Shown in pieces: positions 8,164 to 16,642 of a stretch of 64,000 bases of DNA (the stretch's first letter is position 1; each line of letters opens with the position of its first letter). The stretch spans positions 286,891 to 350,890 of the forward strand of contig NZ_JACAPG010000021.1 of the NCBI RefSeq assembly GCF_013385825.1. Direction: 5' to 3'. Source of the DNA: Pseudomonas reactans. Its GTDB lineage: Bacteria; Pseudomonadota; Gammaproteobacteria; Pseudomonadales; Pseudomonadaceae. The notes under the pieces are model-generated. The model saw only the letters and a program-made list of their open reading frames with translations. It was not told where the DNA came from and ran no database searches. The position numbers and the translations under genes are program-made.

Positions 8164-8705
8164 AACGCCGCCAGCGCTGGCCAGTCGCCCAGATCCATCG
8201 CGTGAAACGCCGCCCAGCGCAGCACCACGAACAGGTAGGCATCCGCCACCGAGTACTGCGCGCCCAGCAGGTAGTCCTGACGCTCCAGCGTGTGCACCAA
8301 CACCGCGAAGCGCTTGAACAGCGTGGCCTGGAATGAGGCTTTTACTTCGCCTTGAATCGCGTTGTTGAAGAACACCGCCAAGCCGCCATGAATCTCGGTG
8401 GCAATGAAATTCAGCCATTCTTGCAGACGCACGCGCTCCCAGCTGCCATTGGCCGGCGCCAGGCCTGCGGCGGGTTTCAGGTCGGCCAGATATTGCAGGA
8501 TTGCACTGGCTTCGGTCAGTACCTGGCCATTGTCCAGTTTCAGCGCCGCGACGTAGCCCTTGGGGTTGATCTGCAGGAAGTCTTCGCCGTCGGCGGTGGT
8601 CTTGGCCTGGTTATCCACCAGGACCAGGTCGAACGGCAGCGCCAATTCGCGCAGCACGATATGCGGGGCGAGGGAACAGGCGTGGGGGAAGAAATACAGT
8701 TTCAT
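8103..8705 (-). CDS. gstA: Glutathione S-transferase, beta class (GstA-like)
   Basis: 200 aa, closely following E. coli GstA in layout. The N-terminal thioredoxin fold begins MKLYFFPHACSLAPH with the beta-class cysteine at position 10. NPKGYV and the glutathione-binding LTEASAILQYLAD follow, then the helical domain with SVADAYLFVVLRW. Soluble conjugating or detoxification enzyme. The full usual length is present. It is divergent from the LysR gene at 8802 (96-bp gap), which probably regulates it, and convergent with the lyase-like gene, overlapping its last 61 bases. Confidence 0.88.
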   Translation of the reverse strand: MKLYFFPHACSLAPHIVLRELALPFDLVLVDNQAKTTADGEDFLQINPKGYVAALKLDNGQVLTEASAILQYLADLKPAAGLAPANGSWERVRLQEWLNFIATEIHGGLAVFFNNAIQGEVKASFQATLFKRFAVLVHTLERQDYLLGAQYSVADAYLFVVLRWAAFHAMDLGDWPALAAFQQRVGERPAVIAALAAENP

Positions 8706-8801
8706 CTGGGGCAGCTCCGTTGAATTTGCGCCAGTCTCGCGGGCGTGGCACCGTGCGTAAAATTAAACGTTCAGACCCCTGCCATAAGGACAGCTACTGC
8801 G

Positions 8802-9671
8802 ATGATGAACCTGATGCACTGGCGCTTGCTGGTGGCCGTGGCCGATCACGGCAGCATCACCGCCGCCGCCGAGCGCGTGGGCATGACCCAATCTGCCGCC
8901 AGCCAGGCCATGGCCGGTATGGAAGCGACGTTGGGCGCGCAGCTGTTTACCCGCGAACCGCGCAAGACCTTGCCCACCGCCCTGGGCTTGAGTGTGATTG
9001 AGCAGGCGCGAGTCATGCTTGGGGCCTTGCAGACGATTCGTAGCACCGTGGACGAAGCCCGGCCCATGTTGCGTGGGACGATTCGCATCGCCAGTTTCCC
9101 CATGGTGCTGGCGACGTTTCTGACACCCGCGTTACAGCGTTTTGCGCAGCTTTATCCCGGGATAGAAGTCACTACCCTGGATGTCACTGACAACGAGGTG
9201 CTCACCTTGCTCGACACCGGGCTCATCGATTTGGGCGTGGTGCTCAATCCCAAGCCGGAGCGCAATGCGACGGTGCTGGGTCGTGACTTCTGGAGGGCCG
9301 TGCTGCCTGTGGACCATACGCTGGCCCAGCGCCCGGTGGATGCCACGGTGTCGCTCGAGGAACTGCTTGAGCAGCCTTTTGTACTCGCCACCGGTGGGTG
9401 CACCGCCAATGCTCGCAGCCTGGGCGCCGCCGCGGGGCTGGCGCTGCGCGATATCCGCGTGGAAGTGCGTGAATGGAGCAGTGCCTTCAGCCTGGTGCGT
9501 GAGGGCGTCGGCGTTACGTTGGTGCCGGAAATGGCCTTGCCGGCCCAGCGCAAGGGCTTGCGCGTGATGGCGTTGGATGTGCCGCTGCACCGTGAATTTG
9601 CCTTGGTCGGTGCGCCGGATCGCCCACCGTCAGCCGCCGCCCTCGCATTGTTAAAAATGCTGGATGACTAG
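8802..9671 (+). CDS. LysR-family transcriptional regulator
   Basis: 289 aa from an ATG at 8802, preferred over an upstream ATG because it puts the helix-turn-helix (LLVAVADHGSITAAAERVGMT then QSAASQAM) at the usual distance from the N-terminus. An aagga ribosome site precedes it. The rest is the LysR substrate-binding domain (RIASFPMVLATFLTPAL, LIDLGVVLNP). It is transcribed away from the GstA-like gene, so the GST promoter in the shared 96-bp gap is the likely target. The effector is unknown. Confidence 0.88.
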   Translation: MMNLMHWRLLVAVADHGSITAAAERVGMTQSAASQAMAGMEATLGAQLFTREPRKTLPTALGLSVIEQARVMLGALQTIRSTVDEARPMLRGTIRIASFPMVLATFLTPALQRFAQLYPGIEVTTLDVTDNEVLTLLDTGLIDLGVVLNPKPERNATVLGRDFWRAVLPVDHTLAQRPVDATVSLEELLEQPFVLATGGCTANARSLGAAAGLALRDIRVEVREWSSAFSLVREGVGVTLVPEMALPAQRKGLRVMALDVPLHREFALVGAPDRPPSAAALALLKMLDD

Positions 9672-9838
9672 TGGCCTTGCATAGCGCCAAGCCCTGTCTA
9701 TGCTCATCCAGAACCGTTGATGACGCTTGGCATATAAAGCGATTCGGATGGTTGTTCCCATAAAGATCTGCCAGCAATATTCAATCCGTGAATGGAATGC
9801 GCCTCGCCAGGCGCTGGTAATTGAAGGGTGATCCGAAC

Positions 9839-11158
9839 ATGTTCAACCGCCATCACAAATCCGACCTGCAAGAAATCGAACGTTTCTCCTGCGCCCTCAC
9901 CGAATCCAACGCCAAACTGGCCGCCATCAGCCGTTCCATGGCCATGATCGAGTTTGACCCCAGTGGCGTGATCCTCGACGCCAACGACAACTTCTGCAAA
10001 GCGATGGGCTACAGCGCCGAGGAGATTCGCGGCAAACATCACCGCCTCTTTTGCGAAGAGGCCTACACCCACACCGACGGCTACGCCAAGCTCTGGCGCG
10101 ACCTGGCGCGGGGCGAGGCCCTCAGCGGCACCTTCATGCGCCTGAACAAGCACGGCCAGGAAGTGTGGCTGGAAGCCAGCTACATGCCGGTGCTGGACAA
10201 GGACAACCACGTGCAGAGCGTGATCAAAGTCGCGTCGGACATCACGGCGCGGGTCCATCACGAACATGAAAACCAGAGCCTGATCGACGCCATCGGTCGT
10301 TCCATGGCGGTGATCGAGTTCACCCCGCAGGGCCAGATCATCAACGCCAACGAAAACTTCCTGAAGACCGTGCAGTATTCCTTGGATGAAATCGTCGGCC
10401 AGCACCACAGCATGTTCTGCCACCGCAATGAAGTGGAATCGCCGGCCTACAAGGCGTTCTGGGCGTCGCTCAATCGTGGCGAATACCACTCGCACCGCTT
10501 CGAGCGCAAAAACAAGTACGGCAAGACCCTGTTCCTGGAAGCGTCCTACAACCCAATCTTCGACACCAATGGCCGCCTGTACAAAGTGGTGAAGTTCGCC
10601 AGCGACATCACGGACCAAGTCACCACCCTGCGTAATGCCGCCGATTCGGCCCACGCCACCTCGGTGCAAAACGACGCCTGCGCCCGCAAGGGCTCGGAGG
10701 TTGTGCAGCAAACCGTACAGATCATCGAAGAGATTTCCCACGACCTGAACCAGGCGGCCGTGAGTATCGACGCGGTCAGCAAGCAATCGGACATCATCGG
10801 CGCGATCGTGCAGACCATCCGCAGCATTGCCGAGCAGACCAATATGCTGGCGCTCAACGCCGCGATCGAAGCCGCAAGGGCGGGTGAACACGGACGCGGC
10901 TTTGCGGTGGTGGCTGACGAAGTGCGCAGCCTTGCCGCGCGCACCAGCCAGGCGACGGTGGAAATTGTCGATGTGGTGCGCAAGAACCACGACCTGTCGC
11001 TGAGTGCGGTGTCGAGCATGCAGTCAAGCTTGAGCCGCACGGGCTTGGGAGTGGAATTGGCGAATGAAGCGGGGCAGGTCATCCTGGAGATCCAGGAAGG
11101 GTCACGGCATGTGGTGGATGCGATCGGGCAGTTCAATTCGACGCTACAACTGCAATAA
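9839..11158 (+). CDS. Soluble PAS-PAS methyl-accepting chemotaxis transducer (BdlA-like)
   Basis: 439 aa with no membrane segment. Two PAS domains (about residues 20-115 and 140-240), each ending in the PAC-type motif VASDIT or FASDIT, precede a short MCP signalling domain with the hairpin tip AEQTNMLALNAAIEAARAG near residue 330. This PAS-PAS-MCP layout is that of BdlA, the biofilm dispersion sensor, and of Aer-like cytoplasmic receptors. The start was moved to the ATG at 9839 because GAAGGG lies 10 bases before it. A second gene of identical length and layout lies at 45063-46382. The PAS ligand (haem, flavin or other) cannot be told from sequence. Confidence 0.88.
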   Translation: MFNRHHKSDLQEIERFSCALTESNAKLAAISRSMAMIEFDPSGVILDANDNFCKAMGYSAEEIRGKHHRLFCEEAYTHTDGYAKLWRDLARGEALSGTFMRLNKHGQEVWLEASYMPVLDKDNHVQSVIKVASDITARVHHEHENQSLIDAIGRSMAVIEFTPQGQIINANENFLKTVQYSLDEIVGQHHSMFCHRNEVESPAYKAFWASLNRGEYHSHRFERKNKYGKTLFLEASYNPIFDTNGRLYKVVKFASDITDQVTTLRNAADSAHATSVQNDACARKGSEVVQQTVQIIEEISHDLNQAAVSIDAVSKQSDIIGAIVQTIRSIAEQTNMLALNAAIEAARAGEHGRGFAVVADEVRSLAARTSQATVEIVDVVRKNHDLSLSAVSSMQSSLSRTGLGVELANEAGQVILEIQEGSRHVVDAIGQFNSTLQLQ

Positions 11159-11174
11159 TCTGACAACCCAATCC

Positions 11175-11263
11175 CTGTAGGAGCCGGCTTGCCGGCGATA
11201 GCATCACCTCGGTCTATCTGACTCACCGAGGCGCCTGCATCGCCGGCAAGCCGGCTCCTACAG
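11175..11263. repeat. REP-type inverted repeat pair
   Basis: Facing copies of ctgtaggagccggcttgccggc and its complement flank a loop with cctcggtctatc...caccgagg. It lies just after the PAS-PAS transducer gene and before the convergent hypothetical gene, where it may act as a bidirectional transcript end. Confidence 0.85.
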
Positions 11264-11280
11264 TTGATCTGCGGTGCGGC

Positions 11281-11802
11281 TTAGATCGCAGCCAGCGTCT
11301 CTTTCAGCGCCTGCGCCTGCGGGTCAACGGTCTTCGCCGCTACCTGCTGCTCTTGTTGCTGCTTCAAACGTTCAGCGACTTCCTTGGCAATGGCGTCCTG
11401 TTTTTCCTGCGGCAGTGCCTGCACGTCCGCCTCAGTCAAACCCTGTTCCTTGAGCAATTGCTCACGGATACGCTCGGCCGGGGATTTGCTCATGTAGTCC
11501 GTGAACTCGGAGCGCGCGGTGCTGGCAGTCGCACCGGTCTTTGGCACGTCCGGCGTTGCGGTAGCGGCAGTGACGGCTTCTGTGGTGGTCTGCAATTGCA
11601 CGCGGGTCTTGGCGAAGGCCTCGTCGATGCGGTCGTTGGCCTTGTCCAGTTCCTTCTGCGCGGCCGGCACAGTCACGCTTTGTTGCGCGGCTTGCAAGGC
11701 ACCGCTGTACAGCGCGCTGGCAGCGGCGTTGGCGGGGTCCATGTCGGGCCGTTTGAGTTGTTGAACGGTCGACACGGCTTGGGTGTTGTTGTTAACCAGC
11801 AT
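11281..11802 (-). CDS. Hypothetical protein, helical, Gln/Ala-rich
   Basis: 173 aa, not assigned to a named family. It begins MLVNNNTQAVSTVQQLKRPDMDPA and has no signal peptide or membrane segment. The central part is Ala/Thr-rich (TTEAVTAATATPDV), and the C-terminal half is charged and helical, with ERIREQLLKEQGL, LPQEKQDAIAKEVAERL and a KQQQEQQ run that suggests coiled coil. The acidic motif GLTEADVQALPQEKQDAI resembles small helical motifs of secreted or scaffold proteins, but that is only impression. It stands alone between the chemoreceptor and the MFS gene. Confidence 0.7.
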   Translation of the reverse strand: MLVNNNTQAVSTVQQLKRPDMDPANAAASALYSGALQAAQQSVTVPAAQKELDKANDRIDEAFAKTRVQLQTTTEAVTAATATPDVPKTGATASTARSEFTDYMSKSPAERIREQLLKEQGLTEADVQALPQEKQDAIAKEVAERLKQQQEQQVAAKTVDPQAQALKETLAAI

Positions 11803-11935
11803 GATCGGTCACCTGGGGGAATGTTCGGTGCCACAGGTGGAGCAAATAGCGTGCCGGGTGTGAAGTGCCCGGTTTTATTGGGGATCGCCTGGCCGCTGCG
11901 GCAAACATTGTCCCGCATGCGGCCAACCATTGCCG

Positions 11936-13345
11936 TCAGTGGGCGATGTTTTCCAGCGCCAGGTTCCGCGTGCGCGGCCCGAACCAACTGATGGTGATCA
12001 TCACGATCAACATGCTGCTGGCAATGAATGCCAACACGCCCGGTGTGCCCAGGTGTTCGAGGATAAAACCGATCAGCAAACTGCTGAACACCGTGGACAA
12101 GCGGCTGAACGAGTAACAGAAGCCTACCGCCCGTGCGCGGATGTTGGTGGGGAACAATTCACTTTGGTATGAGTGATAACTGAAGCTCAGCCAGGCGTTA
12201 CAGAAGGTGATCATCACCCCGCAGATCACCAGCCCCACCGCCGTGGTTTGCAGGGCAAACAGACTGCCGAAGATCATCGCGCCCAAGGCCGAGCCGACGA
12301 TCTGCCATTTGTTTTCAAAGCGGTTGGCCACCTTCACGAACAGCAACGGCCCCAACGGGTAGGCGAGGGTGATGATGAAGGCGTAGAGCAAGCTGTGGGT
12401 CACGCTGACGCCCTGGCCCGACAGCAACGCTGGCAGCCAGTTACCAAAACCGAAGAAGCCGATGGCCTGGAACACATGGAACACGATCAGCATCAAGGCG
12501 CGGCGGCGATACGGTGGTTGCCAGATATCGGCAAAGCGGCCGCTACCCTGCACGCTGACGGCTTCGGGCTCGGGCTCATCCAGCGGTTTGCCATGGTCCT
12601 TCTGGCAGCGTGCTTCAAGGTTGTCCATGATCGCACCGGCCTCTTCGAAACGACCTTTCTGTGCAAGCCAGCGCGGCGACTCCGGTAAACGCTTGCGCAA
12701 TTGCCAGATAAACAGCGCAAACACCGCACTCGACAGCACCACCCAACGCCAGCCGGATACGCCGAACGGCGCTTGCGGCACCAACCACCACGACATCAAC
12801 GCCACCGCTGGCACTGACAGGAACTGGATAAAAAACGCAAAGGCGAACGCCGAGCTGCGCATGCGCTTGGGCACCAGTTCCGAGAGGTAGGCGTCGATGG
12901 TCACCAGTTCAATACCCAGGCCAATGCCGACCAGGAAACGCATGCAGATGATGCCCACGGCGGAGGTCTGTATGCCCATCAACACGGTGGCGACGGTGTA
13001 CCAGACCAACGCAAAGGTGAAGATCGCCCGCCGTCCGAAACGGTCGGCGATAGGGCTGAGCAGGCTGGCGCCGAGGAACAGGCCGAGAAAGGTTGCCGAG
13101 GCAAAGGCGGCCTGGTCCGAGAAACCGAACACGCCCTCGCTGCCGGTGTGGAAAATTCCGTCACTGATCAGGCCGGGGCTGATGTAGGCGGTCTGGAACA
13201 GGTCGTACAGCTCGAAAAAACCGCCGATGGAGAGCAACGCTACCAGGCGCCAGACCGTGGCGACGGCAGGCAGGCGATCGATGCGTGCGCTGATGTGGGC
13301 GGCGCGGATTGGATCGATGCCGTCGGTGCTAGAGAGTGCGGGCAT
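11936..13345 (-). CDS. MFS transporter, sugar/organic-acid:H+ symporter type
   Basis: 469 aa with about 12 membrane segments. The MFS signature between segments 2 and 3 reads SPIADRFGRRAIF, and the cytoplasmic loop after segment 6 has PESPRWLAQKGRFEEA, the pattern of the sugar-porter and metabolite-symporter groups. The ATG at 13345 is preferred. A TTG at 13357 would overlap the previous gene's stop. It follows the SDR gene by 8 bp and the two read as one operon, so it probably imports the substrate that the dehydrogenase handles. Substrate unknown. Confidence 0.85.
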   Translation of the reverse strand: MPALSSTDGIDPIRAAHISARIDRLPAVATVWRLVALLSIGGFFELYDLFQTAYISPGLISDGIFHTGSEGVFGFSDQAAFASATFLGLFLGASLLSPIADRFGRRAIFTFALVWYTVATVLMGIQTSAVGIICMRFLVGIGLGIELVTIDAYLSELVPKRMRSSAFAFAFFIQFLSVPAVALMSWWLVPQAPFGVSGWRWVVLSSAVFALFIWQLRKRLPESPRWLAQKGRFEEAGAIMDNLEARCQKDHGKPLDEPEPEAVSVQGSGRFADIWQPPYRRRALMLIVFHVFQAIGFFGFGNWLPALLSGQGVSVTHSLLYAFIITLAYPLGPLLFVKVANRFENKWQIVGSALGAMIFGSLFALQTTAVGLVICGVMITFCNAWLSFSYHSYQSELFPTNIRARAVGFCYSFSRLSTVFSSLLIGFILEHLGTPGVLAFIASSMLIVMITISWFGPRTRNLALENIAH

Positions 13346-13353
13346 GGGGAAAC

Positions 13354-14091
13354 TCAATAAGTGATCGGAATCTCAAATGTTTGAAACGCGTCATCCTGGG
13401 GATGGTAACCCAGCACCCGTGTGGTTTCGCTTAGGTCCAGGCGCTTGAAGCGGTTATTGGAAATGCCATGGGCGATCAGGTGCTTCACACCGTCAGCCTC
13501 CACCGAACATTGCAGCAACTGCACCGCATCACGCGGGCTGAGCCAGGCGCTGAGGTCGCGGGCGTTGTTGAGGTCGTGGGTTTCGGGGAATTCGAAGGCG
13601 CCGATGCGCAGGGCAATGGTCGACAACGGGGTTTTCGCGGCGTAGTAGCCACACAGCGCCTCGCCGTAGCATTTGCTCACGCCGTACAGGTTGGCGGGCA
13701 TGACCGGCATGCCGGGCGTGATCTGGCGGTCCACCGGGTAGCCTTCGATGGTTTGCGCGCTGCTGGCGAAGACCAGGCGCTTGACCCCGGCGGCCACGGC
13801 GGCTTCGAACAGGTAGGTGGTGGCGAGGATGTTATTGGGCAGCAACTCATCGAACGACGCGCTGGCGTGGGGAATGCCCGACAAATGCACGATCACGTCG
13901 ATACCGTCGAGCAAGGCCGCCAGGCTGGATTTGTCGCTGAGGTCGGCGTGCACGAAGCGGTGTTCGCCCAAGTCGAAATCCGGCGCGATGCGGTCGGTGA
14001 GGGTAAAGCGGTAACGGTCTTTCGAGGCGTCGAAAAATGTCTTGCCGATTCTGCCGCAGGCGCCGGTGAGCAGTACGTTGAGTCCTTTCAC
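13354..14091 (-). CDS. NAD-dependent epimerase/dehydratase-family oxidoreductase (extended SDR)
   Basis: 245 aa. The Rossmann start NVLLTGACGRIGKTFF has the extended-SDR glycine pattern. The active-site set is Ser-Ser (FASSAQTIEGY) with YGVSKCYGE supplying the YxxxK pair. Length and motifs resemble uronate dehydrogenase and related sugar-acid dehydrogenases more than true sugar epimerases. It is followed within 8 bp by an MFS transporter gene and preceded by a GST gene 15 bp upstream on the same strand. I infer a small catabolic operon for a sugar acid or similar compound. Confidence 0.8.
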   Translation of the reverse strand: MKGLNVLLTGACGRIGKTFFDASKDRYRFTLTDRIAPDFDLGEHRFVHADLSDKSSLAALLDGIDVIVHLSGIPHASASFDELLPNNILATTYLFEAAVAAGVKRLVFASSAQTIEGYPVDRQITPGMPVMPANLYGVSKCYGEALCGYYAAKTPLSTIALRIGAFEFPETHDLNNARDLSAWLSPRDAVQLLQCSVEADGVKHLIAHGISNNRFKRLDLSETTRVLGYHPQDDAFQTFEIPITY

Positions 14092-14106
14092 GGTGCAGTC
14101 CTTGTC

Positions 14107-14739
14107 TTAGTTATGGCCGTCGAGGGCAAAGGTTTTAAAGCCAGGGCGCTGGCTGAGGCGCTGGTAATACGCCTCCACCGCAAGGTAGGGCGGATGCTCC
14201 AGCGGGGCGTTGCGCCAGCGGTGTACCGAGAGGCCGACGAGGATGTCGGCCAAGGTGAACTCATCGCCGGTGACGTAGGCGCCGGTCTTGAGCAACTGTT
14301 GTTCCAACAGGCCCATCTTGTCGTTCCAGGCCTGCACGCCAGCCTGGATGCGCTGCGGGTCCTGGTAGTCCGGGTTCTGGCGCACCAGCGCATGGAAAGC
14401 GTAGCCCCAGGACGGGTTGAGTTCGGTGGCCTGCCAGTCCATCCATTGTTCCACCCTGGCCCGTGGCGCGGGTTCGGCGGGGAGCAGGTCGTGGCGTTGG
14501 TAGAGGCTGACCAGGTAACGGCAGATGGTGTTGGATTCCCACAACACGCCGTGGTCATCGATGAGCACCGGCACCTGGGCGTTAGGGTTCAGGGCGAGGA
14601 ATTCCGGGGATTGGGTGGGGGTGTAGCCGATACCCCAGTCTTCGCGCTGGTAGTCGATGCCGAGTTCCTGGCAGGTCCAGAGCACTTTGCGCACGTTGAT
14701 GGAGGACGTGCGACCCAAGATTTTCAGTGAGTGTCCCAT
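14107..14739 (-). CDS. Glutathione S-transferase family protein
   Basis: 210 aa from the ATG at 14739. The thioredoxin-like N-terminus reads LKILGRTSSINVRKVLWTCQE, with Ser residues in the place of the catalytic Ser/Cys, then NPNAQVPVLIDD and the glutathione-contact WESNTICRYL. The C-terminal helical domain has FTLADILVGLSVHRW. It is a different class from the GstA-like protein at 8103. Same strand and close spacing (15 bp) place it upstream of the SDR and MFS genes. A role in a thioether or chlorinated-substrate pathway is possible but unproven. Confidence 0.85.
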   Translation of the reverse strand: MGHSLKILGRTSSINVRKVLWTCQELGIDYQREDWGIGYTPTQSPEFLALNPNAQVPVLIDDHGVLWESNTICRYLVSLYQRHDLLPAEPAPRARVEQWMDWQATELNPSWGYAFHALVRQNPDYQDPQRIQAGVQAWNDKMGLLEQQLLKTGAYVTGDEFTLADILVGLSVHRWRNAPLEHPPYLAVEAYYQRLSQRPGFKTFALDGHN

Positions 14740-14779
14740 GGTGCTTTCCTTGCGGTGGAGAGCAACCAATCTAGCAGGG

Positions 14780-15808
14780 TCAGGTGCTCTCCCGCACCTG
14801 CAACTCAAACCCCATGTCCACCACCGGCTTGGCGATCTTGTTGCCCGCCATGATCGTCAATAGGTGCTCCGCCGCCCGCCGCCCAATCGCTTCTCGCGGA
14901 GTGCTGATGCTGCTCAGGCGCGGCACCATGAAAGACGAGGCAGGCAGGTCGTTGAAACCCAGCACGGCCACGCGCTCCGGCACCTTGATGCCATGGCGCA
15001 TGGCTTCCAGCAAGGCGCCCTGGGCCAAGTCATCGTTGCCGAAGAAGATGGCATCCACGTCGGGATGGGCGGCCAGCAGTTGCAGGAAGAGTTCGCCGCC
15101 CAGGCCGACTGAGGAGGGGCGCGGCGTCAGCAGTTCCAGTGCCGGATCGTACAGGCCAGCCTGTTGCAGCGCACGACGGAAACCTTCGCCGCGCAGCAAC
15201 GTGCGTTGGTCCAGTTGCGCGCCGATGTACGCAAGGCGTTTGTACCCGCGGGACAACAGATGCGCCGCCGCCGTTTCGCCCGCGCTCAGTTGCGAGAAAC
15301 CCACGCAGTTCACCCCGGCGTTCGGGTCCAAATCCATCATGTAGACGCAGGGCACATTGCTGGCCTCGACCATCCGTCGGGCGCTTTCGGTGCGATCAAA
15401 CCCGGTCAGCAGTAAACCCCGTGGCTGGTAGGCCATGTAGTTGCGCAGCAGGTTTTCTTCTTCATCGCGGGAATAATGGAAGTTGCCGATCAGCACTTCG
15501 AAGCCCTTGGGCCGCAGCACCTGATGGATGGCTTCGAGGGTTTCGATAAACAGCAGGTTGGACAGCGACGGCACCAACACCACCACCGAATGGCTCTGGG
15601 CTGAGGCCAGGGCGCGGGCGGCGGGGTTGACCACGTAGTTGAGTTCGGCGGCGGCCTGCTGCACTTTTTCCACCAGTTCGGTGGCCACGGTGCTGATACC
15701 GCGCAGGGCGCGGGAGGCGGTAATCGGGCTGACGCCGGCCAGGCGGGCGACTTCGTTAAGGGTCGGGCGACCCGTGGTGCGCAATTTTTTATCGTTCTTG
15801 GAGGTCAT
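14780..15808 (-). CDS. gntR: GntR, LacI-family repressor of gluconate use
   Basis: 342 aa. The N-terminal LacI helix-turn-helix is TLNEVARLAGVSPITASRAL at about residues 16-35. The periplasmic-binding-type effector domain follows (VVVLVPSLSNLLF, VLGFNDLPASSF). The ATG at 15808 is chosen over an upstream in-frame codon because the HTH then sits at the usual position. It is divergent from gluconokinase, and three copies of a TAGCGCT operator core lie in this gene's promoter, before gntK and before gntT. In P. aeruginosa the LacI-type GntR represses gluconate genes and is released by gluconate or 6-phosphogluconate. Confidence 0.9.
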   Translation of the reverse strand: MTSKNDKKLRTTGRPTLNEVARLAGVSPITASRALRGISTVATELVEKVQQAAAELNYVVNPAARALASAQSHSVVVLVPSLSNLLFIETLEAIHQVLRPKGFEVLIGNFHYSRDEEENLLRNYMAYQPRGLLLTGFDRTESARRMVEASNVPCVYMMDLDPNAGVNCVGFSQLSAGETAAAHLLSRGYKRLAYIGAQLDQRTLLRGEGFRRALQQAGLYDPALELLTPRPSSVGLGGELFLQLLAAHPDVDAIFFGNDDLAQGALLEAMRHGIKVPERVAVLGFNDLPASSFMVPRLSSISTPREAIGRRAAEHLLTIMAGNKIAKPVVDMGFELQVREST

Positions 15809-15837
15809 CAGGCGGCTTGCCAAACAAAAATCGAGGC

Positions 15838-15851
15838 ACTAAGGTAGCGCT
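15838..15851 (+). promoter_or_regulatory. Probable GntR operator 1 (before gntR)
   Basis: Reads actaaggtagcgct, a complete match to the AC-N-AAG-N-TAGCGCT pattern I recall for Pseudomonas GntR. It lies about 30 bp upstream of the gntR start codon, suggesting autoregulation. Confidence 0.7.
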
Positions 15852-15989
15852 GTCTCCAAAAGGCTGCAAATTCTTGAACAAAGGGTTGCCTGATCCTGTT
15901 CAAAGCGTTGGAGCGGATGCACGCGTCACTCCATAAAAAAAGACAAGACGGCGCGGGAAAAGCCTGTTTTTGCACTAGCCTTACAGCGT

Positions 15990-16006
15990 GCAAAGGTAGC
16001 GCTATC
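15990..16006 (+). promoter_or_regulatory. Probable GntR operator 2 (before gntK)
   Basis: Reads gcaaaggtagcgctatc, about 20-35 bp upstream of the gntK start. It contains the palindromic core GGTAGCGCTATC and matches the operator in front of gntR except at the first position. Confidence 0.72.
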
Positions 16007-16024
16007 TGCGTCCTGAGGTGTTTC

Positions 16025-16558
16025 ATGAGTCAACCTGTTACCGCCCTGGTCATCATGGGTGTTTCCGGCTGTGGCAAGTCCAGCGTCAGCGAGGCCCTGT
16101 GCCGCCTGAACGGCGCTACCGCCATTGAAGGCGACAGCTTTCACCCTGCCGCCAACATCGAAAAGATGAGCGCCGGCCACCCCCTCAACGACGACGACCG
16201 CGCCGGCTGGCTCGACATCCTCTGCGATGAACTGCGCCGTTCGCTCAAAGCGGGCGAGCATCCCGTGCTCACCTGTTCCGCCCTGAAAAAGAAATACCGC
16301 GACCACCTGCGCGAAGCCGCGCCGGGCCTGGGGTTTGTCTTTTTGGAGCTGACCCGCGCCGTGGCCGCCGACCGCGTATCCCATCGCCCTGGGCATTTCA
16401 TGCCAGCCAGCCTCATCGACAGTCAGTTTGCCACCCTTGAATCGCCCAAAGGCGAACCGCTGACCCTGGCTCTGAACGCCAGCGAAGACAGCATCGAGGA
16501 ACTGGCCGAGCAGACCAACGCCTGGTGGCTGCAACACGGCTTTGAACCTACTCATTAA
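16025..16558 (+). CDS. gntK: Gluconokinase
   Basis: 177 aa cytoplasmic kinase that makes 6-phosphogluconate from gluconate and ATP. It has the Walker A loop GVSGCGKS at residues 12-19 and the GntK signatures EGDSFHPAANIEKMSAGHPL and LTCSALKKKYRD, plus HFMPASLIDSQFATLE near the end. Length is normal for the family. The ATG at 16025 follows gaggtgtttc and removes a non-conserved N-terminal extension. A GntR-type operator lies directly upstream and the gluconate permease gene follows 84 bp downstream behind its own operator. Confidence 0.96.
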   Translation: MSQPVTALVIMGVSGCGKSSVSEALCRLNGATAIEGDSFHPAANIEKMSAGHPLNDDDRAGWLDILCDELRRSLKAGEHPVLTCSALKKKYRDHLREAAPGLGFVFLELTRAVAADRVSHRPGHFMPASLIDSQFATLESPKGEPLTLALNASEDSIEELAEQTNAWWLQHGFEPTH

Positions 16559-16567
16559 TTTTTTGCC

Positions 16568-16586
16568 GGAAAAGATAGCGCTATCC
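16568..16586 (+). promoter_or_regulatory. Probable GntR operator 3 (between gntK and gntT)
   Basis: Reads ggaaaagatagcgctatcc. The core GATAGCGCTATC is a perfect 12-base palindrome. Its position after the gntK stop and about 57 bp before the permease start suggests the permease has its own GntR-controlled promoter. Confidence 0.7.
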
Positions 16587-16642
16587 CCGGCAGGAAATTC
16601 AACACCCGCTTTAATAACAACAACAAACAGGAGAGACCCCCC

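Noticed and set aside
9704..10990. 428-codon frame on the minus strand over the PAS-PAS transducer
   Set aside because: Antisense shadow of a gene with clear PAS and MCP motifs on the plus strand.
13468..14730. 420-codon frame on the plus strand over the SDR and GST genes
   Set aside because: Mirror frame of two real minus-strand genes; its translation has no family resemblance.
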